Below are positions 1 to 11,668 of a stretch of 64,000 nt of DNA, piece by piece. The number at the start of each line of letters is the position of its first letter. Position 1 is the first letter of the stretch. Both the position numbers and the translations under genes were made by a program. The stretch spans positions 41,742 through 105,741 of the forward strand of contig QANT01001427.1 of the NCBI GenBank assembly GCA_003254885.1. The letters run 5' to 3'. Source of the stretch: Purshia tridentata. Taxonomy: Eukaryota; Streptophyta; Magnoliopsida; Rosales; Rosaceae. The notes under the pieces were generated by a model that was not told the DNA's origin, did not search any database, and was given only the letters and a program-made list of their open reading frames with translations.

Positions 1-367
1 ACTTGAATTCTGCAAGATGACAAAACTTTCTTTTATTTTTAATTTTATCTTTCGTCAAGCAACAAAACGAGAGTTGAATATGGTCATCATTGTCAGTGAT
101 AATATTCATGGTTTGATATAGAAAACTGAGTGTTTGGATGATAAGAAAGCTAGAGAGTTAAAGAGAGAAAAGAAGAAAAGAGAGAGGGCGATTCTTATTA
201 TATGGCTGAGATTAATCAACCGACACTATAACTAATTACAATCAGCAGCAGCTTAGCACACTAACCAACAGCATGCCATTATTGGCAAATACAGAGAATA
301 CAGCGCATGGTTACAGTAGGATTGTAGGAATCGGTGTTTTGAGGCTTTAATAAACCCCTAAAAACTT

Positions 368-2424
368 TCAATTTGGAATCTTTGTAAAGAGGATTTGAGC
401 GCCATGTTGGGGCTGTAAGGTTATAAACAGCTTTGGGGCATGAACATATGTTGGTGACACCGTGAAAGAATAGTGGCGGATGATGATTGATAGGACTAGT
501 TTTGCTTCGACCAAAGCTAAATTTTGACCTGGACAGATTCTAGGCCCCTGACCAAATGGAAAGAATGAGGCTAAATGCTTTCCAGCCTCCGAAAACCTCA
601 ATGGATTGAATTCATTTGCATCTTCTCCCCATATCTCTGTGTCATGATGGACATCAATTATAGCCAAATAGAGTTGTGTGTTAGCAGGAATGTCCAGGCT
701 CCCAAGCTTCACCTTCTTTGATGTTTGCCTCATTAGCATCGGAGCCGGAGTGTAGAGTCTAAGTGTTTCATTAAGTATCATGCTTACCTGTTCAATAAAC
801 AATATGAGAGGGTATGCAGCAACTGTGTTACTTAAATTTAATTTTCAAGTAGTTCATATACTTTCATGTATAGTAGGCACCAACAAACTTAATAAAACAC
901 TGAGATACTGAACTTACAATCTTAAGGTCCTTCAAATTCTCTGCAACTGGAAGCTTATTGTCTCCAAAAGCACAAATTACTTCTTCCCTAGCCTTGATTT
1001 GCCAGTCCTGATGCAGAGCGAGAAGGAGAAGTGCCCAAGTCAAAAGATTACCAGTTGATTCCTTTCCCGCAAAGTAGAAGGTCTTGCATTCAGCTATAAT
1101 TTCTTGTACCCCCAATTTTTCCTCTACACCATCCTTATTCTTGTAAGAAGACATTAATATGGTAAGCATATTTCTCGAATCTTCACTTGTTTTGCAATTA
1201 TTCGCAATCAACATCCGTATTGATTCACATGTTTCCTTGTCTAGTCTCCACCTTTCTCTGTTATTCTTGGTAGGAAAATACCTGTGTACTAAAGGAATTC
1301 AATGAGAACTGGTTTTCTTGAATTAAGAATATAAAGCCATGAACAAGGAATTCAACCTTCCTTAAAAATTAAGCCATCAAGCTGTTAAGAATGATATGCT
1401 ACATGTACCATATTTATTGATACAACTTAGTTTTATTTTCCAATCATTTAAAGAGAATCACAGCTTTTCTTGTTATTAGTACTTGACACAAGTCACATAC
1501 AGTGTTCATGTTCTAGTCCAGTCAAACTTCAGTAAGCAACTAAGCATATACATGAGGTTTAAGTGAGTCACATTCTGTCATTAAATTTGATAAGAAGAGT
1601 CATCATCACCTGAATCCAGGAATGTAGATGCTCATAACTGCCTTAGAGAAGAGATGCATTTGTTGTTCTTGCAAGTTGAATATATGCTTTCCCTGCTCAA
1701 AACTACTTCCAAAAATTATCCTCGATATCACATCCGCTGAAAGCTCATGAATATATTTGTGCACATCCATCTCAAACTCATCTCTCCCTCCCCTTTCACC
1801 CTCCCACTTCTCCAACATCTTCATGGTACTTGCCACAATTTCTGGCACCCAACCCTGCATTAAAAAAAATGAAATATTAATCTCCAAATGAAAAGCCCAA
1901 TGGGCTTATGAAATGGGTTCACAGAGAGCGCTCACCTTGAATTGCTCCACTTTGAAGCCCTGGTTTATGATCCTCCTATGAAAAGCCCATGCATCACCTT
2001 CGAGCCCAAAAACACCCTCCCCAAAGAGTGTCTTAGTTAAAGGGGTAAAGGGTAGATTTTGAAACGACCCACCAGTATTGTTAAAGACTTCCTTGATCAA
2101 ATGTGGGTCCGCTATAGCCAACCTGGGCGTCGGCCCAAACCAGTACAAGAAGTTCTTCCCGTACATGCGAGACCAGGTGTGGTAAGATGGGGACGCGAGT
2201 TGGAGGATGTTGTGGTTAAAAGGGACTCGCTTGGACATAGCTTCTGCGAACAGACGGCGTATCTCGGCGGAGTTTCCGAAGATCGGACGGTAAGGAGGGC
2301 CCTTCAGACCTTGCTTTTGGAAGTGTGCTTGTGTATTCCATGGGACCCATATGGTTGAGTAGACAAATTTGAAGAGGAAAATAAGAGGAAGGAAAATCAC
2401 AAGAATGAGAAGAAACAGATGCAT
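368..2424 (-). CDS. Cytochrome P450, CYP72 clan, CYP709B-like, intact, four coding exons
   Basis: Exons 2424-1936, 1854-1610, 1281-918 and 787-368 join in frame to a 505-residue protein, the usual P450 length. The N-terminus is a hydrophobic ER anchor ([18 protein letters not shown]) followed by a proline-rich hinge ([10 protein letters not shown]). The I-helix oxygen-activation motif is AGKEST, the ExxR motif is in NETLRLY, the PERF-like segment is FNPLRF, and the haem loop is [15 protein letters not shown] with the cysteine ligand. All canonical residues are present, so the enzyme should be active on the cytosolic face of the ER. Segments such as [18 protein letters not shown] and PGFRYFPT are typical of CYP709/CYP734 relatives, a clan that acts on hormones and other isoprenoid or fatty-acid substrates; the substrate cannot be read from sequence. 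The second exon joins the third through a split arginine codon (AG|G). A truncated copy of the 5' end lies upstream (about 3173-3290). Confidence 0.93.
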
Positions 2425-2722
2425 GACTCAGAAACAGAAAGTGGGAAACAAAGTTTTGGAGTGTGAAAAGAAGCGTAGAATTTTATCTATGTAAATAAAG
2501 GAAGAAGGGGGCACAAATTTAAAAGAAAAACCACGTTATTATATGTTTGGTATGCTTATTATATGTTTGTGATGGGAGCTCATAGCCTCATACTAGTTCA
2601 TTTCTTTAAAAAAAAATTCTTTGAATTCTGGACCACTCTTTTATTATTTCATACAAGAAAATTATTTCAATAATTTTTGAAAAATGTTTATTTATCTTTC
2701 TCTTAGTTGATATTTTTATGTA

Positions 2723-3056
2723 GTTTGATCAGAAAATGAAGTTTCTCTAGCTTTTCCTATTAATATGTCTATCAAGGCATTATATATATATATATCTTCG
2801 TGTTTTGTACCAACAACAACAGAAAATAAATGTACTATATATATTTAATAAGAAAAAATGTAGCTGTCTGGGTTGATATTTATTCTTTAATTTGATTAGA
2901 CAGAAAATGAAGTTTCAATAGTTTTTCATATTAATATCTATAAAGGTATTATATATTCGTAGTTTTGTACCTTACAACAACAACATATAGGGCACTATAA
3001 ACCTTAACCAAAAAAAAAATATATGGTACTATATACATTTAATAAGAAAAAGAATG
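2723..3056. repeat. Diverged tandem duplication, two units of about 140-165 bp
   Basis: Units 2723-2860 and 2891-3056 share, in the same order, a TTTGAT(C/T)AGA block, AGAAAATGAAGTTT, a TATTAATAT block, a TATATA run, TTTTGTACC followed by CAACAACAAC, and an ATTTAATAAGAAAAA end. The second unit carries small insertions, including an A-run near 3009. It lies upstream of the P450 start and was probably formed with the truncated 5' copy next to it. Confidence 0.75.
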
Positions 3057-3172
3057 AAAGTAATCTACATTTTGTTTTCATATATGTGTATGTATGTATG
3101 TCACATTGTCAGCTCCAGCGAAGATCTCCATCAATTATTATTCTCATAGATTAATCAATCAATACAACAGCA

Positions 3173-3290
3173 TGCCATGATGAAAAGGGAGGAAAATCAG
3201 ATCGAAGAAGGAGAAAAAGGATATGCATCATGAAAATCTCAGAAACAGAAAGAGGGAAACTGAGTTTTGCAAGTGAAAATTTCAAAATCT
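3173..3290 (-). pseudogene. Truncated copy of the P450 5' end
   Basis: On the minus strand an ATG at 3228 opens a short frame reading MHILFLLLRSDFPPF, close to the start of the real gene ([15 protein letters not shown]). The sequence upstream of both start codons matches as well: TCAGAAACAGAAAG(A/T)GGGAAAC then a GTTTTG block, at about 3238-3275 and 2428-2462. Homology stops after about 18 codons and no other P450 exon follows. It is best explained as a small duplication of promoter and start region rather than a functional gene. Confidence 0.7.
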
Positions 3291-4009
3291 AATTACAAAT
3301 TTAACGTTAAGTGTATGAAGTTCTCTGCGTACATATATTAATTCATCGATCGTTTTTTGTCCTACAGTCTAATGACCACCTCGATCCCATGCATTTCTCC
3401 AACAAGCAGTTTCTTTCTGGCACTCAAAATTTCAATTTCAGTAAAACTTTCCTTGTAGTTTGTACATTGGCTAGGACTCTAGGAGCTTGGGACTTTACCT
3501 ATATAAAATTAGATATTAACTTACCTATAACAAAGATAGTAACGTAGCATTGAAATTTAACTCAATATTTCAATCTTTCACACTCTCATGTAAAGTTATT
3601 TTCGTACAATTATACAAAAATAAAATCAATCAATATGTGCCCTTAATTATCTGTCTACTTGGATTGTTAAGTCAAACAAACACACAAGAAAAACAAGAAC
3701 GATAAAGATTTTGAAATATTGAAGTTGTATCATTTGTTTGAAATGAATGGTTGGTGATGGATGATGGATGTGTGCCACCGTTTAGTACCAAATAATGGAG
3801 CTACCTCCAGCTCCATCTGCATGCCCTCACCGACCGTTTTGACGAGAAGATACCTTTGGCGTTGACCACTGTCATAACCATAAAACCCACGGGCCCACTA
3901 CTCACTATAGTGATCGATCAGCCAGCATTCAGTTCAGCAGGAAACAAATTCATCCGCCAACTCACCCAGCTAATTTAAATTAACATATATACATATATTT
4001 AATTATGTA

Positions 4010-4213
4010 TTTGACCACCGTACCACCTCATACAGTGACCCACTCATACAGTCACGGTACCTAATTTAAATTACTCGCTACTATCGAGTAAGTCACTCAC
4101 TCTACTGACCAAGCAGTGACCTACCCGCATCGCACAAGCACAGCCTGTCAAAGACTCAAAACCCACCACGTCCAATTTAGTTTTGATTTGACCACCGTAC
4201 CACCTCATACAGT
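4010..4213. repeat. 27-bp direct repeat, two copies 150 bp apart
   Basis: The sequence TTTGACCACCGTACCACC followed by TCATACAGT occurs at 4010-4036 and 4187-4213. A shortened third piece (CTCATACAGTCACGGTACC) sits near 4044-4062. There is no gene here. Confidence 0.85.
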
Positions 4214-4536
4214 CGTAAACCGCCATTATCCCCGCACTCCATGTGGTCATTAATGAGAAACGCCACCGTTCCACATCAAAAGACAACAAAACTAGTCGAG
4301 CAATGACACAAGGGGAGTAGAAGGAATTAAAAAATGAACATTTGAACCACTATCACTTCAAATTACTACCAGTTCGACTTAAGTACATTTCCCTTTGTGC
4401 TGCGCTTGCTAAGCTATTCACATGATCGCCTACAATTCAATTCAACTTTGCCTAAAAGCAAAACGAAACGATTAAGAAGCAAAGCATCTATCACAAAATA
4501 AAAGAACTACAGGTTCTACACTACTAGACTACTACT

Positions 4537-4662
4537 ATATATATATATATGACCAAGCAAGTCTCTCTGATCCTTCCTCATCTACTATATATATATATAT
4601 ATATATATATATCAGCACAAAATACAGATGACCAAGCAAGTCTCTCTGATCCTTCCTCATCT
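4537..4662. repeat. TA microsatellites with a 34-bp flanking duplication
   Basis: The 34-bp segment beginning TGACCAAGCAAGTCTCTCTG is present identically at 4550-4583 and 4629-4662. The first copy is bordered by a TA run on its left (about 4536-4550) and a longer one on its right (4585-4612). The arrangement suggests slippage or unequal exchange at the TA tract. It lies about 100 bp beyond the stop codon of the IDD gene, probably in or just past its 3' UTR. Confidence 0.85.
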
Positions 4663-4763
4663 GACTTCATTCCAGTAGAAAATCATCTTCAAAAAGCAGT
4701 TGAGCCGGCTGGAGTGCGTTGTGAGAGTAAATGCCCCATTCACCAATGAAAACGAGGCTAGCT

Positions 4764-7557
4764 CTAGAGTACAGCCGGCCCATTGGGCTTTATATCTTGT
4801 GCACCTTCCCATGACTCTCTGGGTGCAACATTGTAGCCGCTTCCGCCGCCGCCACCAACACCACCAAATGAGTTGAGCAAAGCAGAAAGTCCCCCTGTGG
4901 AAGCACCGCCTCCACCATCACCACCAACACCTATGCTCAGCCCAAGAAGGTCACGCGTCATTGGCTGACCGCCAAACGCCGAAGATGGGCCCATCATTAG
5001 ATCAGTCAATCGGGAAGTACTAGTTGATGGAAGTTCAAGCCCAAGCCCGGTACTATCTTGATGAGCTGGAGATGAGGATGACGTTGATAACCCAAACCCA
5101 CGGAGCAGTGAGGCGTTTGATGCGGTGGCACCCATTTGAGCTGCCTTCTGGAGCAATGCCGTGGCGGACATGGCGACAGGCTGAGCGTAATGGCGGTGGT
5201 CTTGGTGACTATCTGGTGCTGGGAAGAGGGAGGAGGAGGCATTGCTGGAGAGGTAAAGAGAGGTGGAGAGAGAGAGGGACGTGGGTTCAATGGCAGAAAC
5301 TGTTGGGATTGTTGTGGACCCATCTGAGCAGCCCAAGGCCGAGACAAGGTTGGAGAATGAGGATGCTGATGCTTGCGGTGGCTGTGAGATTGCTGAGGCG
5401 GTGGAAGGTGCAAATATGCTTGCAAATACACTACTACCGTTGCTGCGATTTCCGGTTGAGGTGGCACCGGTGCCGGTGCCGGTAATTGCCGCAGTGGTTA
5501 AGCATGTTCTGGCGGGCGTTGGCGGCGAGAGTCCTATTGGATTTTCTGGCAATTCTGCGACGACCAGAAGATATATATAATCAAGGAACTATAATTATTA
5601 TAATATCGTGAACAGTAACTAATTTAAGAAATCGAAAGCAAAAGATATATAGGCAATGTGAAGTTGAAATCCAAATAAAAAAGGCGCAGCTTTCAAATTT
5701 TTGCAACTCCTCCTCGTTAGAAACAAATTTAAAATTGAAAGCTTAAATTTTATAAAGTAAGTAAAAGGAGAAAGGAGAGGCAATAATAACATCCTTTCTC
5801 TTCAATTTATTTATCTTTTACGCTTTTAACTCTCCCTCGATTCTTGAGCACCCTTATCACCCGTGCATCCATCAATCCATTGCCCATTGACAAATACACT
5901 CTCTCTTTCTACTCAGAAAGTTGCATTTATTCTAACCCACGCGAGAACGACAACAAAGAAGAGACAAAACACGGCCGAAAAATAATACCAGCCTAGGCTT
6001 TATTATCTATTAAACAAACTACAACATTTAAAAAAAAAAAAAGAAATAAAAAATCAATGACATGAAATACCGCTGTTGAAATGAATCCCAAAGCAAGCAT
6101 TTCAAAAAGGATCCGATTCTTCCACAAGGACCATAATTTATGGTGTACAAACTTTCACAAACATATTTTGTTATAAATGAAGTTCCAGTACGCAATTTCT
6201 ACTGATTCCATAACTCTGTTCGTGACTCGTGAGTCGTAAATTCGTAATAACAATAATAATGAAATTACATAATAAAACATCCATAAAATTTTCGTTTAAA
6301 ATTAAGCTCATTGCTTCTAACATTTATCCACGTTTTAAGTACTGCAATAATATTTACCCATAAAACAAGTACCGTAATAATCATTTTCCGTATCAAAAAC
6401 TCCCTAGCTAGGTTTGACCTACGTAAACAAGAAACGATGTAGACATTCAGACATAAATAAATAAAACACATTTATTGATTTATGAATTGATACCTGAGCT
6501 CTGAATAGACAAAGCTGGAGACACCACAGTGTTGGACGGTGTGTGTGGCGGTGGAGGCGGCGAAGCCACCAAAGCTTTCCCGTTCGGATTAGGATTTCCC
6601 TCTGAGCTAATTGCTAGGGTTTGAGCCTTCGCACTCTCTTCCGCTAAGGCATCACAGAAAGCCCTATGCGTTATAAAGCTATCCCTCCTAATTCAACATC
6701 AAGCAAAACGACAACGTTAAGAATATGTAGCCAAAATGAAATCTCTTTTTTTTTCCTCGGGAACCAAACATATACACCCATTAAAACGAAGAAATCAAGT
6801 TAACGAGGACGATGAAAAACCTTGAGAATAAAGTTCCGCAATCGCACTTGTACTCTCTGGTGCCACAGGTCTTCATGTGCGCCTTCCAATCGGACTGTAC
6901 GGCGTATTTCTTCGAGCAGCGCTCGCACTTCCACTTCTTCTCGCCGTGCTTTCTGCAGAAGTGCTTTTTTATGCCGGTGAGGTCGCCGAGGGCTCGGTTC
7001 GGGTTATGGTGCACGCAAGAGACCTCGGGGCACACGTAGACCCGCTTCCGGACCTCCTTGGTCGTTCTCTGCCTCAGCTTCCACGGCAAGTTGTGGCCTC
7101 GCCGATGGAGCTGCAAGTTCTGGTCGCGCTGGAACCCTTTGTTGCAGATCTCGCACACGAAACGGTTCGTCGCAAGCAGAGTTTTCGGCGACAGAGCGAT
7201 GACCTCCGCTTCGGGATCTGTAAAAAAAAATCGAATTCAAAAGAAATTAGCAAAAATTAGAGACTCTAATAGTCTAATCTAACTTCACTGAGACAAAAAA
7301 AAAATTCCAACATCACGGTTTGGGGATCGATTTTATGATTCTTATATATATATATATATATATATATAAGGTTTGGGGATCGATTTTATGATTCTTATAT
7401 ATATATATATATATATACCTGGCATTCCAGGGAGGTTTCGCTTTTTCTTTTGAGGCTCCACCGGAAGTGTCGTGGTCTGGAGAGCAGAGGAAGATAAACT
7501 GGCTTCGCCAGAAGCTGTAGAACGTGTCACTGGTGAGGAATTGTCCAGCTCCCCCAT
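4764..7557 (-). CDS. INDETERMINATE-domain (IDD) C2H2 zinc-finger transcription factor
   Basis: Exons 7557-7419, 7217-6821, 6684-6494 and 5554-4764 give 505 residues. The ID domain starts with a basic KKKRNLPG stretch, then four zinc fingers: C2H2 near residues 67-89 ([19 protein letters not shown]), C2H2 near 108-138, C2HC near 143-165 ([18 protein letters not shown]) and C2HC near 170-191. This order defines the plant IDD family of nuclear DNA-binding regulators, whose members act in gibberellin, radial-patterning and metabolic control with DELLA/GRAS partners. The C-terminus has the family motifs [16 protein letters not shown] and TRDLLGL. Low-complexity Ser/Gly/Ala stretches fill the rest. 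An in-frame ATG nine codons upstream (7584) is an alternative start. I chose 7557 because MGELDNSS resembles family starts, but this is not certain. The intron-1 donor directly abuts a TA microsatellite. Confidence 0.95.
7317..7416. repeat. 53-bp tandem duplication ending in TA arrays, in intron 1 of the IDD gene
   Basis: The segment GGTTTGGGGATCGATTTTAT plus GATTCT and a TA run occurs at 7317-7369 and again from 7370. The second TA run (about 7399-7417) touches the exon-1 donor, so the intron begins GTATATATAT on the minus strand. Confidence 0.85.
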
Positions 7558-7867
7558 TTTGCTAGCTCTCTTCCTACTATTCAATCTCTGATGTCTGAGC
7601 TCAAAGTTTCGAAGAAGACGACTACTTATTCTGAATAAAAACCAGTGGCCTTCGAGAATACCAAGACGCTTTCTGATTGTTTTCCGGGAAATGAGAAATT
7701 CCCAAGAAAACCGACCAAATTTTTGCTCGAATTTAATTTACTAGACTCTCTCTCGCTTGTTGTTCAACGAAGACCAACGGGAACACCGATTCAACTCAGT
7801 CATCGAGGTGATGGCCGGAAAACTAAAGTCCCAATAGGCGGCGCGGCTCCATAGCTGGGAAATGATA

Positions 7868-7896
7868 CTATTAGAGAGAGAGAGAGAGAGAGAGTG
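7868..7896. repeat. GA microsatellite
   Basis: An uninterrupted AG run lies upstream of the IDD gene and is followed by a second short GA run near 7907-7919. On the gene strand it is a CT-rich tract, common in plant 5' leaders and promoters. Confidence 0.9.
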
Positions 7897-10800
7897 AGAT
7901 ACAGGTAGAGAGAGAGAGATTTGAACGGATTGAGAAAAACAAAATAAAATATATCGAAAAAATGGCTAAAGCGGCGGCAGTTAACCATGGTTAAGCTTCG
8001 AAGCTGTAGCTATTTAACTAGGGTTAGGACATGTACCATAGCCCAATGAGCCAAGTCTGATCTTGTCGCTGATAGTTTAGATCGCGGCCGTCCACGTGTC
8101 GCATTAAGCGGACAGATGACATTTGTCGGAGGAAGTCGGACTAGACGGTGCTTGTCTTTTAGTGCAAAGATTTCAAATATTTTTTTATTCTATTATACTA
8201 AACAGTAAACCTCATTTAAAGACATCAACGTTTCATACATTGTTACCTCAAAAGACAGTTATACCCCTGATGAACAAAGTTTAATCGCTGAAATGCAGGA
8301 CTGTTTGCGCAATGGCCTATGGGTGTGTATTCCGATTCAATTTTTATATCAGTCGCCTCAATAATTTATTAAAATATTAAATTTTAATTTTATCCTGATA
8401 TAAATTGATTTTTAAGCATAAATATTTTATTTTATTTTAAAAATAATTATACCTAATACTATCAGGATACCAATATCTTTCTATACACAACATTTTCGCT
8501 CATCTCTCAACATCTCTACACTCCTCTTTCTTTTAATAAAATCTTAAACTTTATTATACTAATAGTTTTTTATATAAAGATAAAAAAGCATCATATTAAT
8601 TAATAGATAATCAAATTACAATTTAAAAGTATTCAAATGAGTTATTTTTATTATTTTTCAAATTTAACATTAAAATTTTTTATTTTTAAGATATAAAATC
8701 GCGATACATTCGCCCGTAACCATGAACACTAAGCAATGTGTTTTATTGAACAGTTCTAAAAAAATTGGGCAGAAAGTGTACACGTTCAGTGGCTTTTCGT
8801 ATTGGAAAAAACGATCGGCTAGTTTTGTTAATGCTTGAATTAACGGTAATGCCACTGAACCGATAAGGACGAGCAACCGAATGTGGACAATTTAAACGTT
8901 TTGTCCACACTGTAAGCCTCAGTGGCTTTCGTGTGATTCTCTTGGAAACCTTGTCTACTTTCGTATTTGCCCTTTTCATATGCCTAAAGAGGCATATTCC
9001 TGGAGGGATATTTTAGTAATTCTCTTCTAAGACTATTTTAGTATTTTTGAAGGGCTGGCCTGCTGGTCTTTGGGCTATGCTTCTCTGTCCATCACTATCA
9101 AACTGTACACTACAGTACTATTGGATGCGAAATGTCACTGGTGCCCTTGTGAGTTATTAGGTTCCTGCAGACCTCACGTACACGTGCTTGAGTCTGCCAC
9201 TAGTGAGATCTCATATCCTACTTCACAGTTCCACTATAATGCGATGGACCTGATGGTGTTGCTTGAGCTGTACGTGTCTGATTGGACTGGTGCAAGTTTA
9301 AGATAGTGGCGTGGTTGTATGATATAATACGATGTTACCTAAAAAGGCAAAGACTTTTGTCTTTTCGAGTATACCCTAATATCCCGAAATGGACAGCTAC
9401 GCAAAGGCCACCTTCTTTTCAACGTTGGGATGATGACTAACCTTGCCAGGGTTGTTTTCGACTTTTTACATAATATTTATTACAATCGGGATTTAGACTG
9501 GTGGTGCAGGCCTTGCACAACATCTGGGCCCACCCAACAGGGAAGTTCAGATGCTGAGGAGGACGGCCCAGATGCATTAACTATTTGTTTAAGCCTTGAC
9601 AGGTACTTAAGCCATTGTTTATCACTGATAGTCATAATACACAAATAATGAGGACCAATATACTAATACATAAAGAAAAGCAACCAAGCAAGTTGCACAT
9701 TGAATATATGATCTGCTTGTGTTTGCACTTTGTAAAGTTTGTATGAACACAAAAGTCAGAACACATTACACGGATTTCCATCTAATCTAAGGTTTGTCAT
9801 AATTATTGGTATTAAAATTTTCAACCTTTTCTTTATATTTTATCCCACCTAACATTAAAGCTCATCATTTATGCTATGCCAATTTAGCAAGAAAACAGTG
9901 CAGTCACTGAGGCTTAGGCAAAAGCAAAACTGTTGCAAACAGAGAGAGTCAAACAAGTTTGTATTGGCTTTGCTTTGGGCCCTTTAGCTCACCCCAAAGG
10001 TTCAACATTCTATTTTATTTGTTTCGTTTGGTTCTTTTTGTTTCATAGTGTTAGCTTACGATGGACAATTGTGAATCTATATCTTTATTATATTAATATA
10101 ATATATATTTTTATAATCCAAGAAGAAAAAAACAAGCAAGATTGATGAAAGCTTACCAAATAAAGAAACTTTAATTAAACTCATGATTGAAAACAGATTG
10201 GTTTCCAGCTAAATCATAATTCAACACCCAATAGAATCAAAATTGGCATTGATTATGTTCAAAGAAAAACTTGCCTACTTATCCTTTGAAAATTGACATG
10301 GTAAGAAAAAAAAAAAAACTTTATAAGGGAAATGAAGGCAAGAAATCTGTAAAGGACTGTTTTATGTCCTAGGCATATTCAGATAAGTACCACTTTGTAT
10401 TGGCTGAGTACATTCCTTAAGGTTTCAGCCAATCAAAGACTACATACGTGGAACTTTATCAGACTGATTTACTTTGGGAAGGAAAAGAATGGTTGGGTGA
10501 GAATTATGCTTTTTCATGACTAGTTAATTGAGAGCCAAACCCAGGATGGCTGATGTGATCGGAAACAGAGTCTACGCTCTACAAAGATGCTGCAACAGGA
10601 ACTTGTTAAAACTTGAAATGATTATTGGCTCAAAGCAATAAATATAGAAAATAGACAGTTGGGATTTTTACATGCTAATATCCAACTTATTCAAATTCAA
10701 AGCATTATTTTGAAGAGAATTTTATATTCATTTTCTTGACCATTGAGATATACGATTGTACAAACACACAGCTGTAAGGTGGTGACTTGTGCCTTTGCAA

Positions 10801-11334
10801 AGTTTGCATTATGCCAAAAGGAAAAACAATGAGATGCACAGTTACACACCCAGAAATAATCATAACCAATTTGATTATCTTCTACTTGCTTTTTAGCCCT
10901 TTTCTGATTCCAATATGCTGCAAAAGGTCCACCTTGAATCTTGATTTTTACTTGGCCCCCTCCATACCATTTTTTCTTTTGCCATAATGGTGAGATAGAT
11001 TGTGGGGTCAGATGCTGCCTTTGTGAATGCATGAGTCAATGCCCTACTAATTCTTGAAGGCAAAAGCAATGCGTAAAAAGGAGGGGGAGACGACCGAGGG
11101 GGATGATTTGAGAATGTGTCATGCACTCGAATTGGTTGCCTCTCTGCAACAATAATTGATACATCGCACAATGTTCACATTATAATTGTGTGTTACGGAA
11201 TCTTCCTCTTTTCTGTGTTGTAAAGGCAGACTGTTTTGTGGCAGTTCTTCACTTATGGCGACGATTTTCTCTTTAAAAGAGTCTTGCCTCTGTAAAACTT
11301 TTAGCAGCTGCTAAAAGTGGCTTGAATTTGGGAC

Positions 11335-11417
11335 GTTCAAGTACGGGCTATAATTTGGAAACTATTTTGCGATAATGTTCAAGTACCGGCTATAATTTGG
11401 AAACTATTTTGCGATAA
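11335..11417. repeat. 42-bp tandem repeat, two units
   Basis: Units at 11335-11376 and 11377-11417 begin GTTCAAGTAC and contain GGCTATAATTTGG and AAACTATTTTGCGATAA. They differ at one base (GGGCTA against CGGCTA), so the duplication is recent. Confidence 0.9.
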
Positions 11418-11668
11418 GATGATCATAAGATTTTCCTTGGAAGAAAAAGTGAAAAAAAAAAAACTCGTGGACAGGGATATATATTACATGAATAAGCATA
11501 AAAATAAGGAAAATGCAAAATCAAAGGAACTGAAAATGTCTATCATTATCTGCATATTTCGATCTTGCTCCAAACAATGTTGATTTGCAGGTCTATGCAT
11601 ATATGTGACCCGACCTCTCTCCATAAGAGAACCCCTTTCGTGTCTACAATCATATCCTCGTGCTTGTC

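Larger units (their letters stand above)
2425..4763. other. Intergenic region between the P450 and the IDD gene
   Basis: No intact gene is seen. The stretch holds the P450 promoter, a tandem duplication (2723-2860 and 2891-3056), a truncated copy of the P450 5' end (3173-3290), a 27-bp direct repeat (4010-4036 and 4187-4213), and TA microsatellites flanked by a 34-bp duplication (4550-4662). The open frames at 3311-3547 and 4071-4289 have no recognisable domain and look like chance. Confidence 0.6.
7600..11668. other. Four-kilobase gene-poor stretch
   Basis: No gene is supported. The left end is the IDD promoter and 5' flank: a GA microsatellite (7868-7896) and a CACGTG G-box (8093-8098) with a nearby GCCCAATG. 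The rest is AT-rich with short chance frames. Small structures are an imperfect palindrome with 9-bp arms (about 8883-8910), a perfect 22-bp palindrome (11297-11318) and a 42-bp tandem repeat (11335-11417). Open frames at 8670-8979, 9070-9306 and 10697-11171 have no domain I recognise and no supporting splice pattern. Confidence 0.5.

Noticed and set aside
4764-5552. Long open frames on both strands overlapping the last IDD exon
   Set aside because: They are shadow frames caused by the Ser/Gly/Pro-rich, GC-richer coding sequence; only the minus-strand frame continues the zinc-finger protein and carries the family motifs.
8670-8979. Overlapping minus-strand frames as a possible gene
   Set aside because: No domain, no splice pattern and AT-rich composition; probably chance.
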